A stretch of 64,000 nucleotides of DNA from Paenibacillus_L residui (GCF_042677205.1 NZ_JBHTIU010000003.1:93067-157066); one strand, 5' to 3'. Numbered from the stretch's first letter, positions 45,027 to 53,792 are shown. Notes: generated by a model not told the origin, from the sequence alone. Translations and numbers: made by a program.

Positions 45027-45118
45027 AAAATAAGAAAGTAAAAGTTCCACCTCATACCTGTTCTTATATTTCATCGTAACCGCGCCAGTCCAAAGGACGG
45101 CGATAGCCGTTATCCTTG
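45027..45118 (-). repeat. Copy B of the dispersed hairpin element
   Basis: Read on the minus strand: CAAGGATAACGGC-TATC-GCCGTCCTTTGGAC, then GATGAAATATAAGAACAGG and CTTTCTTATTTT. It matches copy A over nearly the whole length, differing mainly by small changes in the middle. Like copy A it follows a strong terminator. Confidence 0.78.
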
Positions 45119-45261
45119 TGGGAAAAAATACGCAAAGAAGGTTAACAGATTTATTAAATGAAAGCCCGGATGGAACCAAAAGGTAACAAATCGAGGTTAT
45201 TAGCGGCCGGAGAAACATTGGAAAAAGAAAGTCGATGAAAACAGGAAACAATTGGGGGGAT

Positions 45262-45318
45262 ATGGATTATTTAAAAGGATTCGACGGATTGTATCTGCTT
45301 TTTATTAGCAAATGTTGA
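45262..45318 (+). CDS. Possible 18-residue leader peptide
   Basis: The frame MDYLKGFDGLYLLFISKC follows GGGGGGA directly upstream (spacing about 2-7). Too short for a family. Its position before an ABC exporter and its hydrophobic end make a regulatory leader peptide possible. Confidence 0.3.
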   Translation: MDYLKGFDGLYLLFISKC

Positions 45319-45376
45319 AATAGGAGGATTTTAGCGGTTTTCTACTTATTGCCCCCCTGTAAGGATGGTGTTAATA

Positions 45377-45448
45377 TTGCTAATGATTCGAGCGGAAATA
45401 CCGCTTAGATACAAGCCGGGAGAAAGAAATAACAAGGGACGGCACTAA
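45377..45448 (+). CDS. Possible 23-residue leader peptide
   Basis: A TTG frame (MLMIRAEIPL, ending NNKGRH) follows AAGGATGGTG by 6 bases. It is very basic at its end. A stem (GACGGC with GCTGTC) overlaps its stop codon. In B. subtilis the multidrug exporter bmrCD is controlled by translation of the leader peptide BmrB; the same logic could apply here. Confidence 0.32.
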   Translation: MLMIRAEIPLRYKPGERNNKGRH

Positions 45449-45681
45449 GGAGCTGTCGCTGGTTTATACTGCCTCCGGCCAACCGAAAGCGGTTTATCGG
45501 GGAGAGAGACTTTACTGGCCGCCACTGGGTAGGATGAATATTTATTCACTCTATTCATTCGGACGGTTACGGCCATCAGGTCGCTTCATAAGCCGATTCC
45601 TATTTTCGCACGGTTCACAGTAAGGAGCGAATGCTTACGAGACAAGTTTTGCCAAAGGCAGAGCTTATAGGGGGCAGGAGG

Positions 45682-47457
45682 ATGAATGTATTTAGGCAGT
45701 TGAAAGAGTATTATTGGAAGGAGAAGAGGCTATTTTTCATCTCGATCATTTGTCTGGCGTGCGCCACGGCCTTGGGACTCGTATATCCCAATCTGCTCCG
45801 CTTTTTGATCGATGATGTCATCATCGCAGGAAAGTATGAGATGGTTCCTTACTTGTCGTTACTCGTCATAGTGGTCATCTCGATTAAAGGAACGTTCCAG
45901 TTTCTTCACGGATTTACCGGGGGACGGCTTGGTAACCGGGTAGCGTATAATCTTCGGAACGCCTTATACAACAAACTGCAGTATCTGTCCTTCCAGTTTT
46001 ATGACAAGGCAAGAACCGGCGATTTGATGTCGAGATTGACTGCCGACCTGGAGGCCATTCGCCACTTCATCGGCTTCGGTATGGCGCAAATATTTAACGT
46101 CGTGCTGATGCTTGGATTCGGGCTGGCCATGATGTTCAGCATCAATTGGAAGCTAAGCCTGATTACGATGGTCACTATGCCCTTCCTGGCGTTTACAGCC
46201 GTCCGTTTCGAAGGGAAAATTCATCCGGCCTTCCGCAGCATCCGCAAATCCATGAGTGATCTGACTACGGCCGTGCAGGAAAATATTACGGGAGTAAGAA
46301 CGGTTAAATCCTTTGCCCGCGAGCCCTATGAAATTGAGAAGTTTGCGGCTAGAAGCGAAGACTACAAAGGGACAAACATATTTACTTCCAATATATGGGC
46401 CAGGTTCTTCCCGGTTATGGAGCTATTTGCGAACCTGAGCATCGTCATTCTGTTAGGGGTAGGAGGCCACTTCGTTATCACCGAACAGATGTCGGTAGGG
46501 GAATTGGTAGCGTTCAACAGCTTAATCTGGTATATTATCGGCCCGATGTGGAATATCGGGGTGCACATTAACAATTATACACAATCGAAAGCGTCCGGCG
46601 AAAGGATTCTTGAACTGCTTCATCATTACGTGCATGTCAAGAACGTGGATCAGGCCGTCAAGCTGAGCCCGGAGCAGGTAAAGGGACATGTTAAATACGA
46701 GAACGTTACCTTCGCCTATCCGGATAATTCTCCGGCGCTGTATAACATAAACCTGGATGCTCCCGCCGGAAGCGTCATCGGGCTGCTCGGCGGCACGGGA
46801 TCCGGGAAATCCACCTTCATCCAATTGTTGATGAGAGCCTACAGCCTCAAGGATGGGGCCATTACATTGGATGGGAGAAATATTAACGAGCTGGATCTGG
46901 AATCTCTCCGCCGGCAAATTGCGGTCGTCTTCCAAGAAACCTTCCTGTTCTCGGCATCGATTCGCAATAATATCGCCTATGGCAACAGGGACGTGCCGAT
47001 GGAGAAAATAATTAAAGCGGCGCAATTGGCGAAAGCCCATGACTTCATTATGGAGCTGCCTGAAGGCTACGATACGGTCGTTGGCGAGCGGGGTATGGGG
47101 CTGTCCGGAGGCCAGAAGCAGCGGATCGCCATCGCACGCGCCTTGTTGAAAGACCCTAAAATCTTAATACTGGACGATGCGACAAGCGCGGTCGATATGG
47201 AGACGGAGCATGAAATTCAAGCAGGCTTCAGCGAATTGATGAAGGGAAGAACCACATTTATTATAGCACATCGAATCTCTTCGCTTCGACATGCCGACGA
47301 AATTATTGTTTTGGATAAGGGAAGGATTGTGCAGAGAGGAACCCATGAGGAGCTTCTGGCCCAACCGGGACCTTATTTGGAAACCTATAAAATCCAGTAC
47401 TCCGATCGGCCCGAAGAGGCCGGAGAGAGAATGCTAAAGCAGAGGTGGGCCAATTGA
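45682..47457 (+). CDS. ABC exporter half with degenerate Walker B (BmrC/YheI-like)
   Basis: The ATG at 45682 follows GGGGCAGGAGG and gives 591 residues: six membrane helices (about 15-310) and a nucleotide-binding domain with Walker A LLGGTGSGKSTF, signature LSGGQKQR and Walker B ILILDDATSAVD. The catalytic glutamate after Walker B is replaced by Asp, as in the non-catalytic half of heterodimeric exporters such as BmrC. The next gene overlaps its stop and supplies the normal catalytic glutamate. The pair probably exports drugs or lipids; the substrate is not known. Confidence 0.9.
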   Translation: MNVFRQLKEYYWKEKRLFFISIICLACATALGLVYPNLLRFLIDDVIIAGKYEMVPYLSLLVIVVISIKGTFQFLHGFTGGRLGNRVAYNLRNALYNKLQYLSFQFYDKARTGDLMSRLTADLEAIRHFIGFGMAQIFNVVLMLGFGLAMMFSINWKLSLITMVTMPFLAFTAVRFEGKIHPAFRSIRKSMSDLTTAVQENITGVRTVKSFAREPYEIEKFAARSEDYKGTNIFTSNIWARFFPVMELFANLSIVILLGVGGHFVITEQMSVGELVAFNSLIWYIIGPMWNIGVHINNYTQSKASGERILELLHHYVHVKNVDQAVKLSPEQVKGHVKYENVTFAYPDNSPALYNINLDAPAGSVIGLLGGTGSGKSTFIQLLMRAYSLKDGAITLDGRNINELDLESLRRQIAVVFQETFLFSASIRNNIAYGNRDVPMEKIIKAAQLAKAHDFIMELPEGYDTVVGERGMGLSGGQKQRIAIARALLKDPKILILDDATSAVDMETEHEIQAGFSELMKGRTTFIIAHRISSLRHADEIIVLDKGRIVQRGTHEELLAQPGPYLETYKIQYSDRPEEAGERMLKQRWAN

Positions 47458-49307
47458 GTAACCGGCGAAAGGTCGAGAACGATGATTCGTTGAAACAGTC
47501 GGGGGGCAGCAAGCAGCAGCGCTTTGTCTACCAAGACGATGAAGTAATGGAGAAGCCGTTCGACTGGGGACAAATGCGCAGACTGGGTAAATATATGATG
47601 CCCTACCGCAAACAGATGCTGCCCATCATCATTATAACGATACTGCTGGTCACACTAACGAAGCTGGCCATCCCCTTGTTCATCACGTATGCTATTGACC
47701 ATGCGCTAATGGAGAAGAACGGAAAGCTGCTGCTTATCATCATTGCCTCAATGGCTGCGGTATATATAATACAATGTCTGGCGAGCAATTACAGGATCCG
47801 GTATACATCCATGATCGGGCAGCGGGTGATCCATGATCTCAGGCATGATCTGTTCAGCCACATTCAGTCTCTGTCTTTTCGCTTTTTTGATAAGCGCCCG
47901 GCGGGATCGGTTCTTGTCCGTGTAACGAATGATATAAACTCTCTTCAAGATCTGTTCACTAACGGTGTAGTCAACGTACTCATCGACTGTATTCAATTGT
48001 TGGGAATAGTCATCATACTCTTGATGTTTAATGTCAAGCTCGGTTTGGCCATCATGATTACAGTTCCGTTAATGTTTCTGGTATCCACTTCCTTGCGTAA
48101 GAAGATCAGGCGGGGCTGGCAGGACGTTCGGATGAAGCAGTCGCGCATTAATTCTCATCTGAACGAGAGTATCCAAGGAATTAAGGTCACCCAGGCTTTT
48201 ACCCAAGAGAAAGAGAACATGCAGTATTTCAACGAAATGAACGATGTGAACCGCAAATCATGGGACCGAGCTTCACGTCTTAATCAAACCTTCGGGCCCT
48301 TGATTGAAATTACTGGAGCGATCGGTTACTGTATTTTGTTCTGGTATGGGGCTACGCTCGTTGCCGCCGGGGATATTTCCATCGGGGTGTTGGTCGGTTT
48401 TGCCACATATATCGGGCATTTCTGGGAGCCTATTAATCGTTTGGGCCAAATGTATTCTCAACTGCTCATAGCTATGGCGTCATCGGAACGCATCTTTGAG
48501 TTTATGGATGAACAGCCGACCGTACAAGAAAAAAGAAAAGCGCGTACCTTGCCCCCAATCCAAGGGAATATCCGTCTGGAGAATATCGTATTTGAATACG
48601 AACCGAACCGTCCGGCACTTAAAGGGATAAGCCTGGAGGTTCAGTCGGGCCAATCCATAGCTTTGGTCGGACATACGGGATCGGGAAAAAGTACGATCAT
48701 CAACTTGCTGTGCCGCTTCTATGATCCGGTAGAGGGAAGAGTGATGATCGATGGTCACGACATTCGGGATGTTACGGTCCAGAGCCTTCGGTCCCAGATT
48801 GGAATTGTTCTGCAGGACACGTTCATCTTCTCGGGAACGATTCGCGATAATATACGATTCGGGCGATTGGATGCGACAGACGAAGAGGTGGAACTGGCCG
48901 CCAAGGCGGTTCACGCTCACGACTTCATCATTAACCTGCCCAATGGCTATGATACGGAGGTGCAGGAGCGGGGAAGTATGCTGAGCATGGGGCAGAGACA
49001 GCTTCTTTCATTCGCAAGAGCTCTGCTCGCCGACCCCCGGATCTTGATTCTGGACGAGGCGACAGCCAGCATCGATACCGAGACGGAGCTGAAAATTCAG
49101 GAAGCGATGAAGACGCTGTTGGCAGGCAGAACCTCTTTCATTATCGCTCACCGCTTATCCACCATTCGTCATGCCGATAATATCGTCGTTCTGGATCATG
49201 GCAGAATCATGGAGACCGGGAATCATGATGAACTGATGAAAAAGCAGGGAATTTATCACGGGCTTATTCAAGCGCAGTATAAGTTTCTGAATGAAGCCGT
49301 CGGTTAA
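47454..49307 (+). CDS. ABC exporter half with catalytic Walker B (BmrD/YheH-like)
   Basis: The TTG start at 47454 overlaps the previous stop and follows AGAGGTGG; an upstream GTG lies inside that ribosome site. The protein has 617 residues: a ~50-residue cytoplasmic N-terminus, six membrane helices, Walker A VGHTGSGKSTI, a signature changed to LSMGQRQ, and Walker B ILILDEATASID with the catalytic Glu. The altered signature would face the degenerate Walker B of the partner, so the two halves together form one good and one degenerate ATP site, as in BmrCD and TM287/288. Confidence 0.92.
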   Translation: MSNRRKVENDDSLKQSGGSKQQRFVYQDDEVMEKPFDWGQMRRLGKYMMPYRKQMLPIIIITILLVTLTKLAIPLFITYAIDHALMEKNGKLLLIIIASMAAVYIIQCLASNYRIRYTSMIGQRVIHDLRHDLFSHIQSLSFRFFDKRPAGSVLVRVTNDINSLQDLFTNGVVNVLIDCIQLLGIVIILLMFNVKLGLAIMITVPLMFLVSTSLRKKIRRGWQDVRMKQSRINSHLNESIQGIKVTQAFTQEKENMQYFNEMNDVNRKSWDRASRLNQTFGPLIEITGAIGYCILFWYGATLVAAGDISIGVLVGFATYIGHFWEPINRLGQMYSQLLIAMASSERIFEFMDEQPTVQEKRKARTLPPIQGNIRLENIVFEYEPNRPALKGISLEVQSGQSIALVGHTGSGKSTIINLLCRFYDPVEGRVMIDGHDIRDVTVQSLRSQIGIVLQDTFIFSGTIRDNIRFGRLDATDEEVELAAKAVHAHDFIINLPNGYDTEVQERGSMLSMGQRQLLSFARALLADPRILILDEATASIDTETELKIQEAMKTLLAGRTSFIIAHRLSTIRHADNIVVLDHGRIMETGNHDELMKKQGIYHGLIQAQYKFLNEAVG

Positions 49308-49340
49308 ATTTAAGCTAATTGTATATTTTGAGAATCAGCG

Positions 49341-49381
49341 GTGCCCGGCGATTTCCTGACAGGAATTGCCGGGCAGTTGTT
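49341..49381 (+). terminator. Terminator of the ABC exporter operon
   Basis: TGCCCGGC (49342-49349) pairs with GCCGGGCA (49368-49375), with an inner ATT-CCT/AGG-AAT stem. The T-rich tail (GTTGTTGG) is weak. Confidence 0.7.
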
Positions 49382-49449
49382 GGTGTTGTCCAGGCGGGTT
49401 GAACAGAATGGTATTAATTGTGATTCTCAATAAAAGGCGGCGGTATTCT

Positions 49450-49833
49450 ATGAATACATCACTATTTGTCATTTCCATTCTTGTTGTGATTTCCCTTTTT
49501 ACTACAACGTTCACAGTAACGAAAGTCGTCTTGGCGCATCGCTCCCATAAGGATAAGATGCGACTGACCAAGCAGATCATGGACAATGGAAAATCTGCAG
49601 AAGCGATAGTCAATTTCATTCGACAAACCCAGTCCAAGCTTGACGATCAGCCGGAGGTTATATTGGATCTTACCGTTACCAAGGATAACGGTGAAGTTTT
49701 TCATGCCGCGGTAAAAACCTTTATTCCTCTAATCCTTATCCCGCAATTTCAGAAAGGGAAAATTATCCAAGTGAAGTATATTGAACAGGAGGACGAAAGA
49801 AGGATAGCCGTCGAAGACGCTTATCTTCCATAA
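49450..49833 (+). CDS. Small membrane-anchored protein of unknown function
   Basis: The protein has 127 residues: an N-terminal membrane segment (about 5-25), a charged helix (RSHKDKMRLTKQIMDNGK) and a beta-rich C-terminal domain (VILDLTVTKDNGEVFHAAVK ... KIIQVKYIEQEDERRIAVED) that looks like a small OB- or SH3-like fold (NfeD- or DUF3592-like). The ATG at 49450 is chosen because it gives the membrane segment at the very start, although the ribosome site (AGGCGGCGG) is weak; an upstream ATG at 49410 would add 13 residues. No function is proposed. Confidence 0.65.
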   Translation: MNTSLFVISILVVISLFTTTFTVTKVVLAHRSHKDKMRLTKQIMDNGKSAEAIVNFIRQTQSKLDDQPEVILDLTVTKDNGEVFHAAVKTFIPLILIPQFQKGKIIQVKYIEQEDERRIAVEDAYLP

Positions 49834-49867
49834 TTCGTTTCAAAAGATTTTCTAAACACTCCACCAC

Positions 49868-50222
49868 TGATATCCCCTAAAGTCAGGTGACTGGAACTAT
49901 GCTCCCATCCCGAGTCTCTTTGACTGCTATCCCCCTAAATCAGGAGAATGAAACATAGCATCAATGTCCCGTCTTTTGACTGCTATCCCCCTAAATCAGG
50001 AGAATGAAACATAGCATCAATGTCCCGTCTTTTGACTGTTATCCCCGTGAGTCAGGGAATGAAACCTAGCATCTATGTCCCGTCTTTTGACCGTTATCCC
50101 GTGAGTCAGGAGAATGAAACATAGCATCTATGTCCCGTCTTTTGACTGTTATCCCCTTAAGTCAGGAAAATTGCATCCATTCCCTGGCCTTTTGATCGTT
50201 ATCCCCAAGAGTCAGGAGAATG
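49868..50222 (-). repeat. Tandem array of six or seven 50-56-bp GGGATAA-type units
   Basis: Units beginning TTTGAC start at 49919, 49975, 50031, 50086, 50141 and 50191 (period 56, 56, 55, 55, 50), with a degenerate unit from 49868. The core is TGCTATCCCCCTAAATCAGG, followed by GAATGAAACATAGCATC and ATGTCCCGTC. The first full units are nearly identical; later units vary within the core. The units abut without unique spacers. Confidence 0.9.
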
Positions 50223-50467
50223 AGACACTGCTTCCTTAGTCTTCGTTGTTATGTCTTCGCGAACGCAAAGATCCGTAGTACAGCTTGTTAGGCGATACCT
50301 ATGGAGCTTAAGGTTTTACCGCCAATGAACAGTCGGCTCTCTATAGGTTCTTATGGTGGTATATCGTTGAAAGATACTTTGGGAGTTCTTATTCTAGATA
50401 ATTGCTTAATTTCTGAGTAAAAGGGATAACAAACCAAAGGAGCGGAAAGACGATATGGATTCGAATT

Positions 50468-50842
50468 AAAGGAAATGAAGAAAGACGATGAACTAAAAAG
50501 TCAGTAGTACGAGAAAGGAATTAAGAGGGCGGCGGTCGGAGAGTGTGAAAGAAGGAAGTAAGTGGGGGTTGCTTCAAAAAAGAAAGTCAGTGGTACGAAA
50601 AAGGAATTAGGAGGTGAGCAGTTGGAAGGAGCGAGGAGAAAGAAGTTAGTTAGTGAGAGCAGTTCCCAAAGGAAATGAAGAAAGACGATGAAAGGAAGAG
50701 GTCACTGGCACGAAAAGCACAAAAAATGCAGTAGAAGCCGGCAATCGCAGCGTAGCGAAAAGAATAGAGTTAGCGGAAGCAGTGAAAAGAAGTTGATGTC
50801 GATGTCGGATGCCGTCAAAGGAAATGCGAAGAAAATGATGAA
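50468..50842 (+). repeat. Purine-rich block with interleaved direct repeats
   Basis: A 25-base segment (AAAGGAAATGAAGAAAGACG plus GATGA-type end) occurs at 50468-50492 and again exactly 200 bases later at 50668-50692, with a degenerate third copy near 50817. A second motif (AAGTCAGTGGTACGA-type) occurs near 50499, 50584 and 50699. The plus strand is almost free of C over long stretches. Confidence 0.7.
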
Positions 50843-51008
50843 GGTCATCTTCAAACATTGTAGCAGTCCGCTTCAATAGATCCTTATCCTATGGTAAGAT
50901 TAAAGGGTGGCGAGAGGGGCTGTATTCCAAGCAACACCGTGAATTGCCGCATCTATGAATGGTTAAATACATAGGGAAAGCTATTCCAGGCTGGGGAGGA
51001 ATTTTAAC

Positions 51009-51770
51009 ATGAAGCACAAGTTTGCAGCGCAACTATATACTTTGAGGGAGCAAGTAAAGGAAGATTTCCCGGGAGTACTCAGGCAATTGAAGGAAATGGG
51101 CTGGGCGGGGGTCCAAATTTCGGGACTGCACGGTTATACTGCCGAAGAAATAGCCGCCGTGCTGAAGGAAACCGGCTTGGGAACCGCAGGTATGCATGTG
51201 TCCCTGGACCGGCTGAAAAATGAGCTCGACGAAGTGCTGAATGAAGCCCGGATTTTAGGCACCAGAGACGTCGTATGCCCTTCACTGCCGGGCGAATTGA
51301 AGAACGAGGAAGGTTACCGGTCGGTTCGCCGCGAGCTGAACGAAATTGCGTCCAAGGTTGAAGCGGAAGGATTCCGGGTGAACTATCATAATCATGCATT
51401 TGAATTTGAAACGACTGTCGACGGAAAGTCAGCCCTGGAGTATTTGCTGGAGCCCTCTTCCGACAACCGGGTTCTGGCGGAGATTGACGTCTATTGGGTG
51501 AAGAAAGGCGGTCAAGATCCGGTGCAATTCATCCAACCCTATGCCAACCGTATGCCGATATTGCATCTGAAGGACATGTCGAAGGACGAGTCCGGGACGT
51601 TTGCTGAGGTGGGGACAGGCGTCATAGATTTTGCCCCTATTTTGCAGTGGGGAGAGAATAACGGGGTGGAGTGGTACGCGGTTGAACAAGACGTGTGCCC
51701 GGGGGACCCAATGGATAGCCTCCGACTGAGCCTCGCCAATTTGAATAAGCTGGCAGAACAAGCAAATTAA
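51009..51770 (+). CDS. Sugar phosphate isomerase/epimerase-like TIM-barrel protein
   Basis: The 253-residue protein is of the xylose isomerase-like TIM-barrel family (AP endonuclease 2 superfamily). AAQLYTLREQVKEDFPGVLR at the start, VNYHNHAFEFE, AEIDVYWVKKGG and ILHLKDM hold the usual metal-binding Glu, Asp and His residues. Such proteins epimerise or isomerise sugars such as inosose or ketoses; the substrate is not clear from sequence. The ATG follows GGGGAGG. It stands alone between the repeat region and a terminator. Confidence 0.88.
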   Translation: MKHKFAAQLYTLREQVKEDFPGVLRQLKEMGWAGVQISGLHGYTAEEIAAVLKETGLGTAGMHVSLDRLKNELDEVLNEARILGTRDVVCPSLPGELKNEEGYRSVRRELNEIASKVEAEGFRVNYHNHAFEFETTVDGKSALEYLLEPSSDNRVLAEIDVYWVKKGGQDPVQFIQPYANRMPILHLKDMSKDESGTFAEVGTGVIDFAPILQWGENNGVEWYAVEQDVCPGDPMDSLRLSLANLNKLAEQAN

Positions 51771-51783
51771 ATAGATCGTGCGG

Positions 51784-51820
51784 CGACCTTCCTGATTGTT
51801 CGGGAGGGTCGTTATTTGTA
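51784..51820 (+). terminator. Terminator of the isomerase gene
   Basis: CGACCTTCC pairs with GGGAGGGTCG with one bulged base, followed by TTATTTG. It lies 14 bases after the stop. Confidence 0.65.
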
Positions 51821-51977
51821 TCACGTGTTAATACAGGACGGGAGAATACTTGAAGAGAACTTGCTGCATCTTGGGCGGCAAGTTGCAAAATGTGAGAGGA
51901 ACCTTTACTCTAATAAGGGAAATTAACTTTTTTAGAGCAGCCAATGAAATAGAGAGGTCAGGGGGAGAGCGTAGGCA

Positions 51978-52796
51978 ATGAATTCATCGCGGCTTCTGTG
52001 GAGAACGACCGGTTTGGTGGCTGTCCTTTCCACGCTGTTGTTTCTGTTCGGGTTTGTATATGCGGTTAAATCCATTTGGTACCCGTCGGCCGGCGAGCCC
52101 GCAATCTCACGGGAGAAGCCGGTAGAAGCCAATCCGTTATTATCCTCGGACAAGATTCAAATCGTGGCGCTGGGCGATTCCCTGACCAAGGGGCAGGGAG
52201 ATATTACGGGCGAAGGCTATGTTGGAAAAGTGAAGAAGCGGCTGGAAAGCGCAACAGGAAAAGATGTATATGTGTGGAATTATGCCGTTGGAGGTCTTCG
52301 GACGAGTCAATTGCTTGATTATATCTACAATGACAACGGCGAGATTCCGCAGTCGATCCAGAAGGCCAATCTAGTCTTCGTCACGATCGGCGGTAACGAC
52401 CTGTTTCAATTTGGCTTTGGTTCGGCAGCCGCCACCAATTCCGATTCCTTGGAGATCGACTTTGACAGCGTGGCACAACAGATGCCGGATGCATTGGAGC
52501 GTCTGGAACGGATATTAAACCGGATAGCCGAGTTGAATCCGAAGGCTAGAATTATCTATGTCGGATTATACCACCCTTTTCTGGATTTCGATTCGGTTGG
52601 ACAAGGCTCTCTCCTGCTTCACGAATGGAACCATCATGCGACGTCGCTTTCCACCAAGCTCCACAATTTAACCGTTGTTCCTACCTATGATTTGTTCGAA
52701 ACCTATTTGACCAAGTATTTGGCCAATGATCACTTTCATCCGAACGAAGACGGCTATGAGCGCATGGCGGAGCGGGTCATGCAGGTGCTTGAATAA
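51978..52796 (+). CDS. SGNH/GDSL-type hydrolase with N-terminal membrane anchor (YpmR-like)
   Basis: The 272-residue protein has a membrane segment or signal anchor at about 12-32 and then a SGNH hydrolase domain. Block I is VALGDSLTKG with the nucleophile serine, block II is YAVGGLRTSQL, block III is TIGGNDLFQF with Asn, and block V is DHFHPNEDGYE with the catalytic Asp and His. It should be a membrane-tethered esterase or lipase acting outside. The ATG follows AGGGGGAGAG. The ABC-2 genes follow 21 bases later. Confidence 0.9.
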   Translation: MNSSRLLWRTTGLVAVLSTLLFLFGFVYAVKSIWYPSAGEPAISREKPVEANPLLSSDKIQIVALGDSLTKGQGDITGEGYVGKVKKRLESATGKDVYVWNYAVGGLRTSQLLDYIYNDNGEIPQSIQKANLVFVTIGGNDLFQFGFGSAAATNSDSLEIDFDSVAQQMPDALERLERILNRIAELNPKARIIYVGLYHPFLDFDSVGQGSLLLHEWNHHATSLSTKLHNLTVVPTYDLFETYLTKYLANDHFHPNEDGYERMAERVMQVLE

Positions 52797-52817
52797 CGGG
52801 CCAAGGGGGGATAAGGA

Positions 52818-53792
52818 ATGCCAGCTGGCGAACAGGTTCTGAATGTGCGGAATTTAAAGAAAAAAATCCGGGGAAAATGGATCATTAAAGGAGTTTCCTT
52901 TGATATTAAGGCAGGGGAAGTGTTTGGTTTCCTAGGCCCGAACGGTTCAGGCAAAACGACGACGATCCGGATGCTCGTTCATTTGATCAAGCCGACGGAG
53001 GGGACAATCTCTGTCTGCGGCATTTCCTTACGCGATAAACCGACAGAGGCGTTGAGGAACATTGGCTGTATCGTGGAAAACCCCGAGTTATACGGTTATT
53101 TGACCGGGTGGGAAAATCTGGAGCATTTTGCCCGGATGCTGCCTGGGGTATCTGCCGAACGGATCGCCGAGGTCGTGGAGATCGTCGGAATGGATAAAAG
53201 GATTCATGATAAAGTTAAAACTTATTCGCTCGGAATGAGGCAGCGGCTCGGAATTGCCCAGGCACTGTTGGGTCGCCCCAAGCTGCTTATATTGGATGAA
53301 CCTACTAATGGGCTCGACCCGCAGGGGATTAAAGAGATGAGGGAATTTATTCGCAAGCTCGCCTCAACCGGGTTGAGCGTATTCGTGTCCAGCCATTTAC
53401 TGAGCGAAATTCAATTGATGTGCGACCGGGTAGCGATCATTACCCAAGGCTCGGTTATTGCGGTGGGGGAAGTGGACGAGCTGATCAGTCAAACTGATAA
53501 TATCGTCGTCTGGAAAGTGAACCGGTACGAGGAGGCCGTCCGGTTCTTTAGTCAAAGCGGGATTGAGATCGTCAACGAATGGTCTCGCTTGCTTGGGCAC
53601 GAAGAAGAGGGGCGAGGAACGGAAGCGGGAGCCGGAGCCGGCGAAATTGCAACGGTTCTTACGGAGGAAGAGGTGCCTGCTATAAATGCGAAACTGGTCG
53701 GATCAGGCATTGGGGTGTTGGCCATCGTTCATAAAATTCCGACGTTGGAAGATTTATTCTTGCGGCTGACGGAGGGTGAACGAATTGGTTAG
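52818..53792 (+). CDS. ABC-2 transporter ATP-binding protein
   Basis: The 324-residue ATPase has Walker A GPNGSGKTTT, Q-loop CIVENPELYG, signature YSLGMRQRLG and Walker B LLILDEPTNGLDPQG. It is of the BcrA/NatA-type family that exports antibiotics, ions or lipids. The C-terminal 85 residues carry an insert rich in Glu/Gly/Ala (about 265-285) before a domain ending VPTLEDLFLRLTEG. It overlaps the permease gene and probably forms one complex with it. Confidence 0.92.
   Translation: MPAGEQVLNVRNLKKKIRGKWIIKGVSFDIKAGEVFGFLGPNGSGKTTTIRMLVHLIKPTEGTISVCGISLRDKPTEALRNIGCIVENPELYGYLTGWENLEHFARMLPGVSAERIAEVVEIVGMDKRIHDKVKTYSLGMRQRLGIAQALLGRPKLLILDEPTNGLDPQGIKEMREFIRKLASTGLSVFVSSHLLSEIQLMCDRVAIITQGSVIAVGEVDELISQTDNIVVWKVNRYEEAVRFFSQSGIEIVNEWSRLLGHEEEGRGTEAGAGAGEIATVLTEEEVPAINAKLVGSGIGVLAIVHKIPTLEDLFLRLTEGERIG

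Larger units (their letters stand above)
45119..45681. other. Leader region of the ABC exporter genes
   Basis: After repeat copy B about 560 bases precede the exporter. They hold two short frames with good ribosome sites (45262-45318 and 45377-45448), an AGGAGG at about 45322 without a start codon at proper distance, and small stems such as GCGGAAATACCGC. I see no classical U-tailed terminator here. Confidence 0.5.
49834..51008. other. Repeat-rich intergenic region, 1.2 kb
   Basis: It holds a tandem array of GGGATAA-type units (49868-50222), about 180 bases of single-copy sequence, one more unit (50413-50438), and a purine-rich block with interleaved repeats (50468-50842). The last 120 bases lead to the isomerase gene and contain no clear promoter. 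Confidence 0.7.

Noticed and set aside
49868..50222. CRISPR array
   Set aside because: The array looks periodic, but the repeat unit fills nearly the whole period and there are no unique spacers of similar length. No cas genes are present.
50688..50879. 63-residue Lys/Ser-rich frame
   Set aside because: It lies in the purine-rich repeat block, starts inside a repeat and has no ribosome site distinct from the generally purine-rich sequence.
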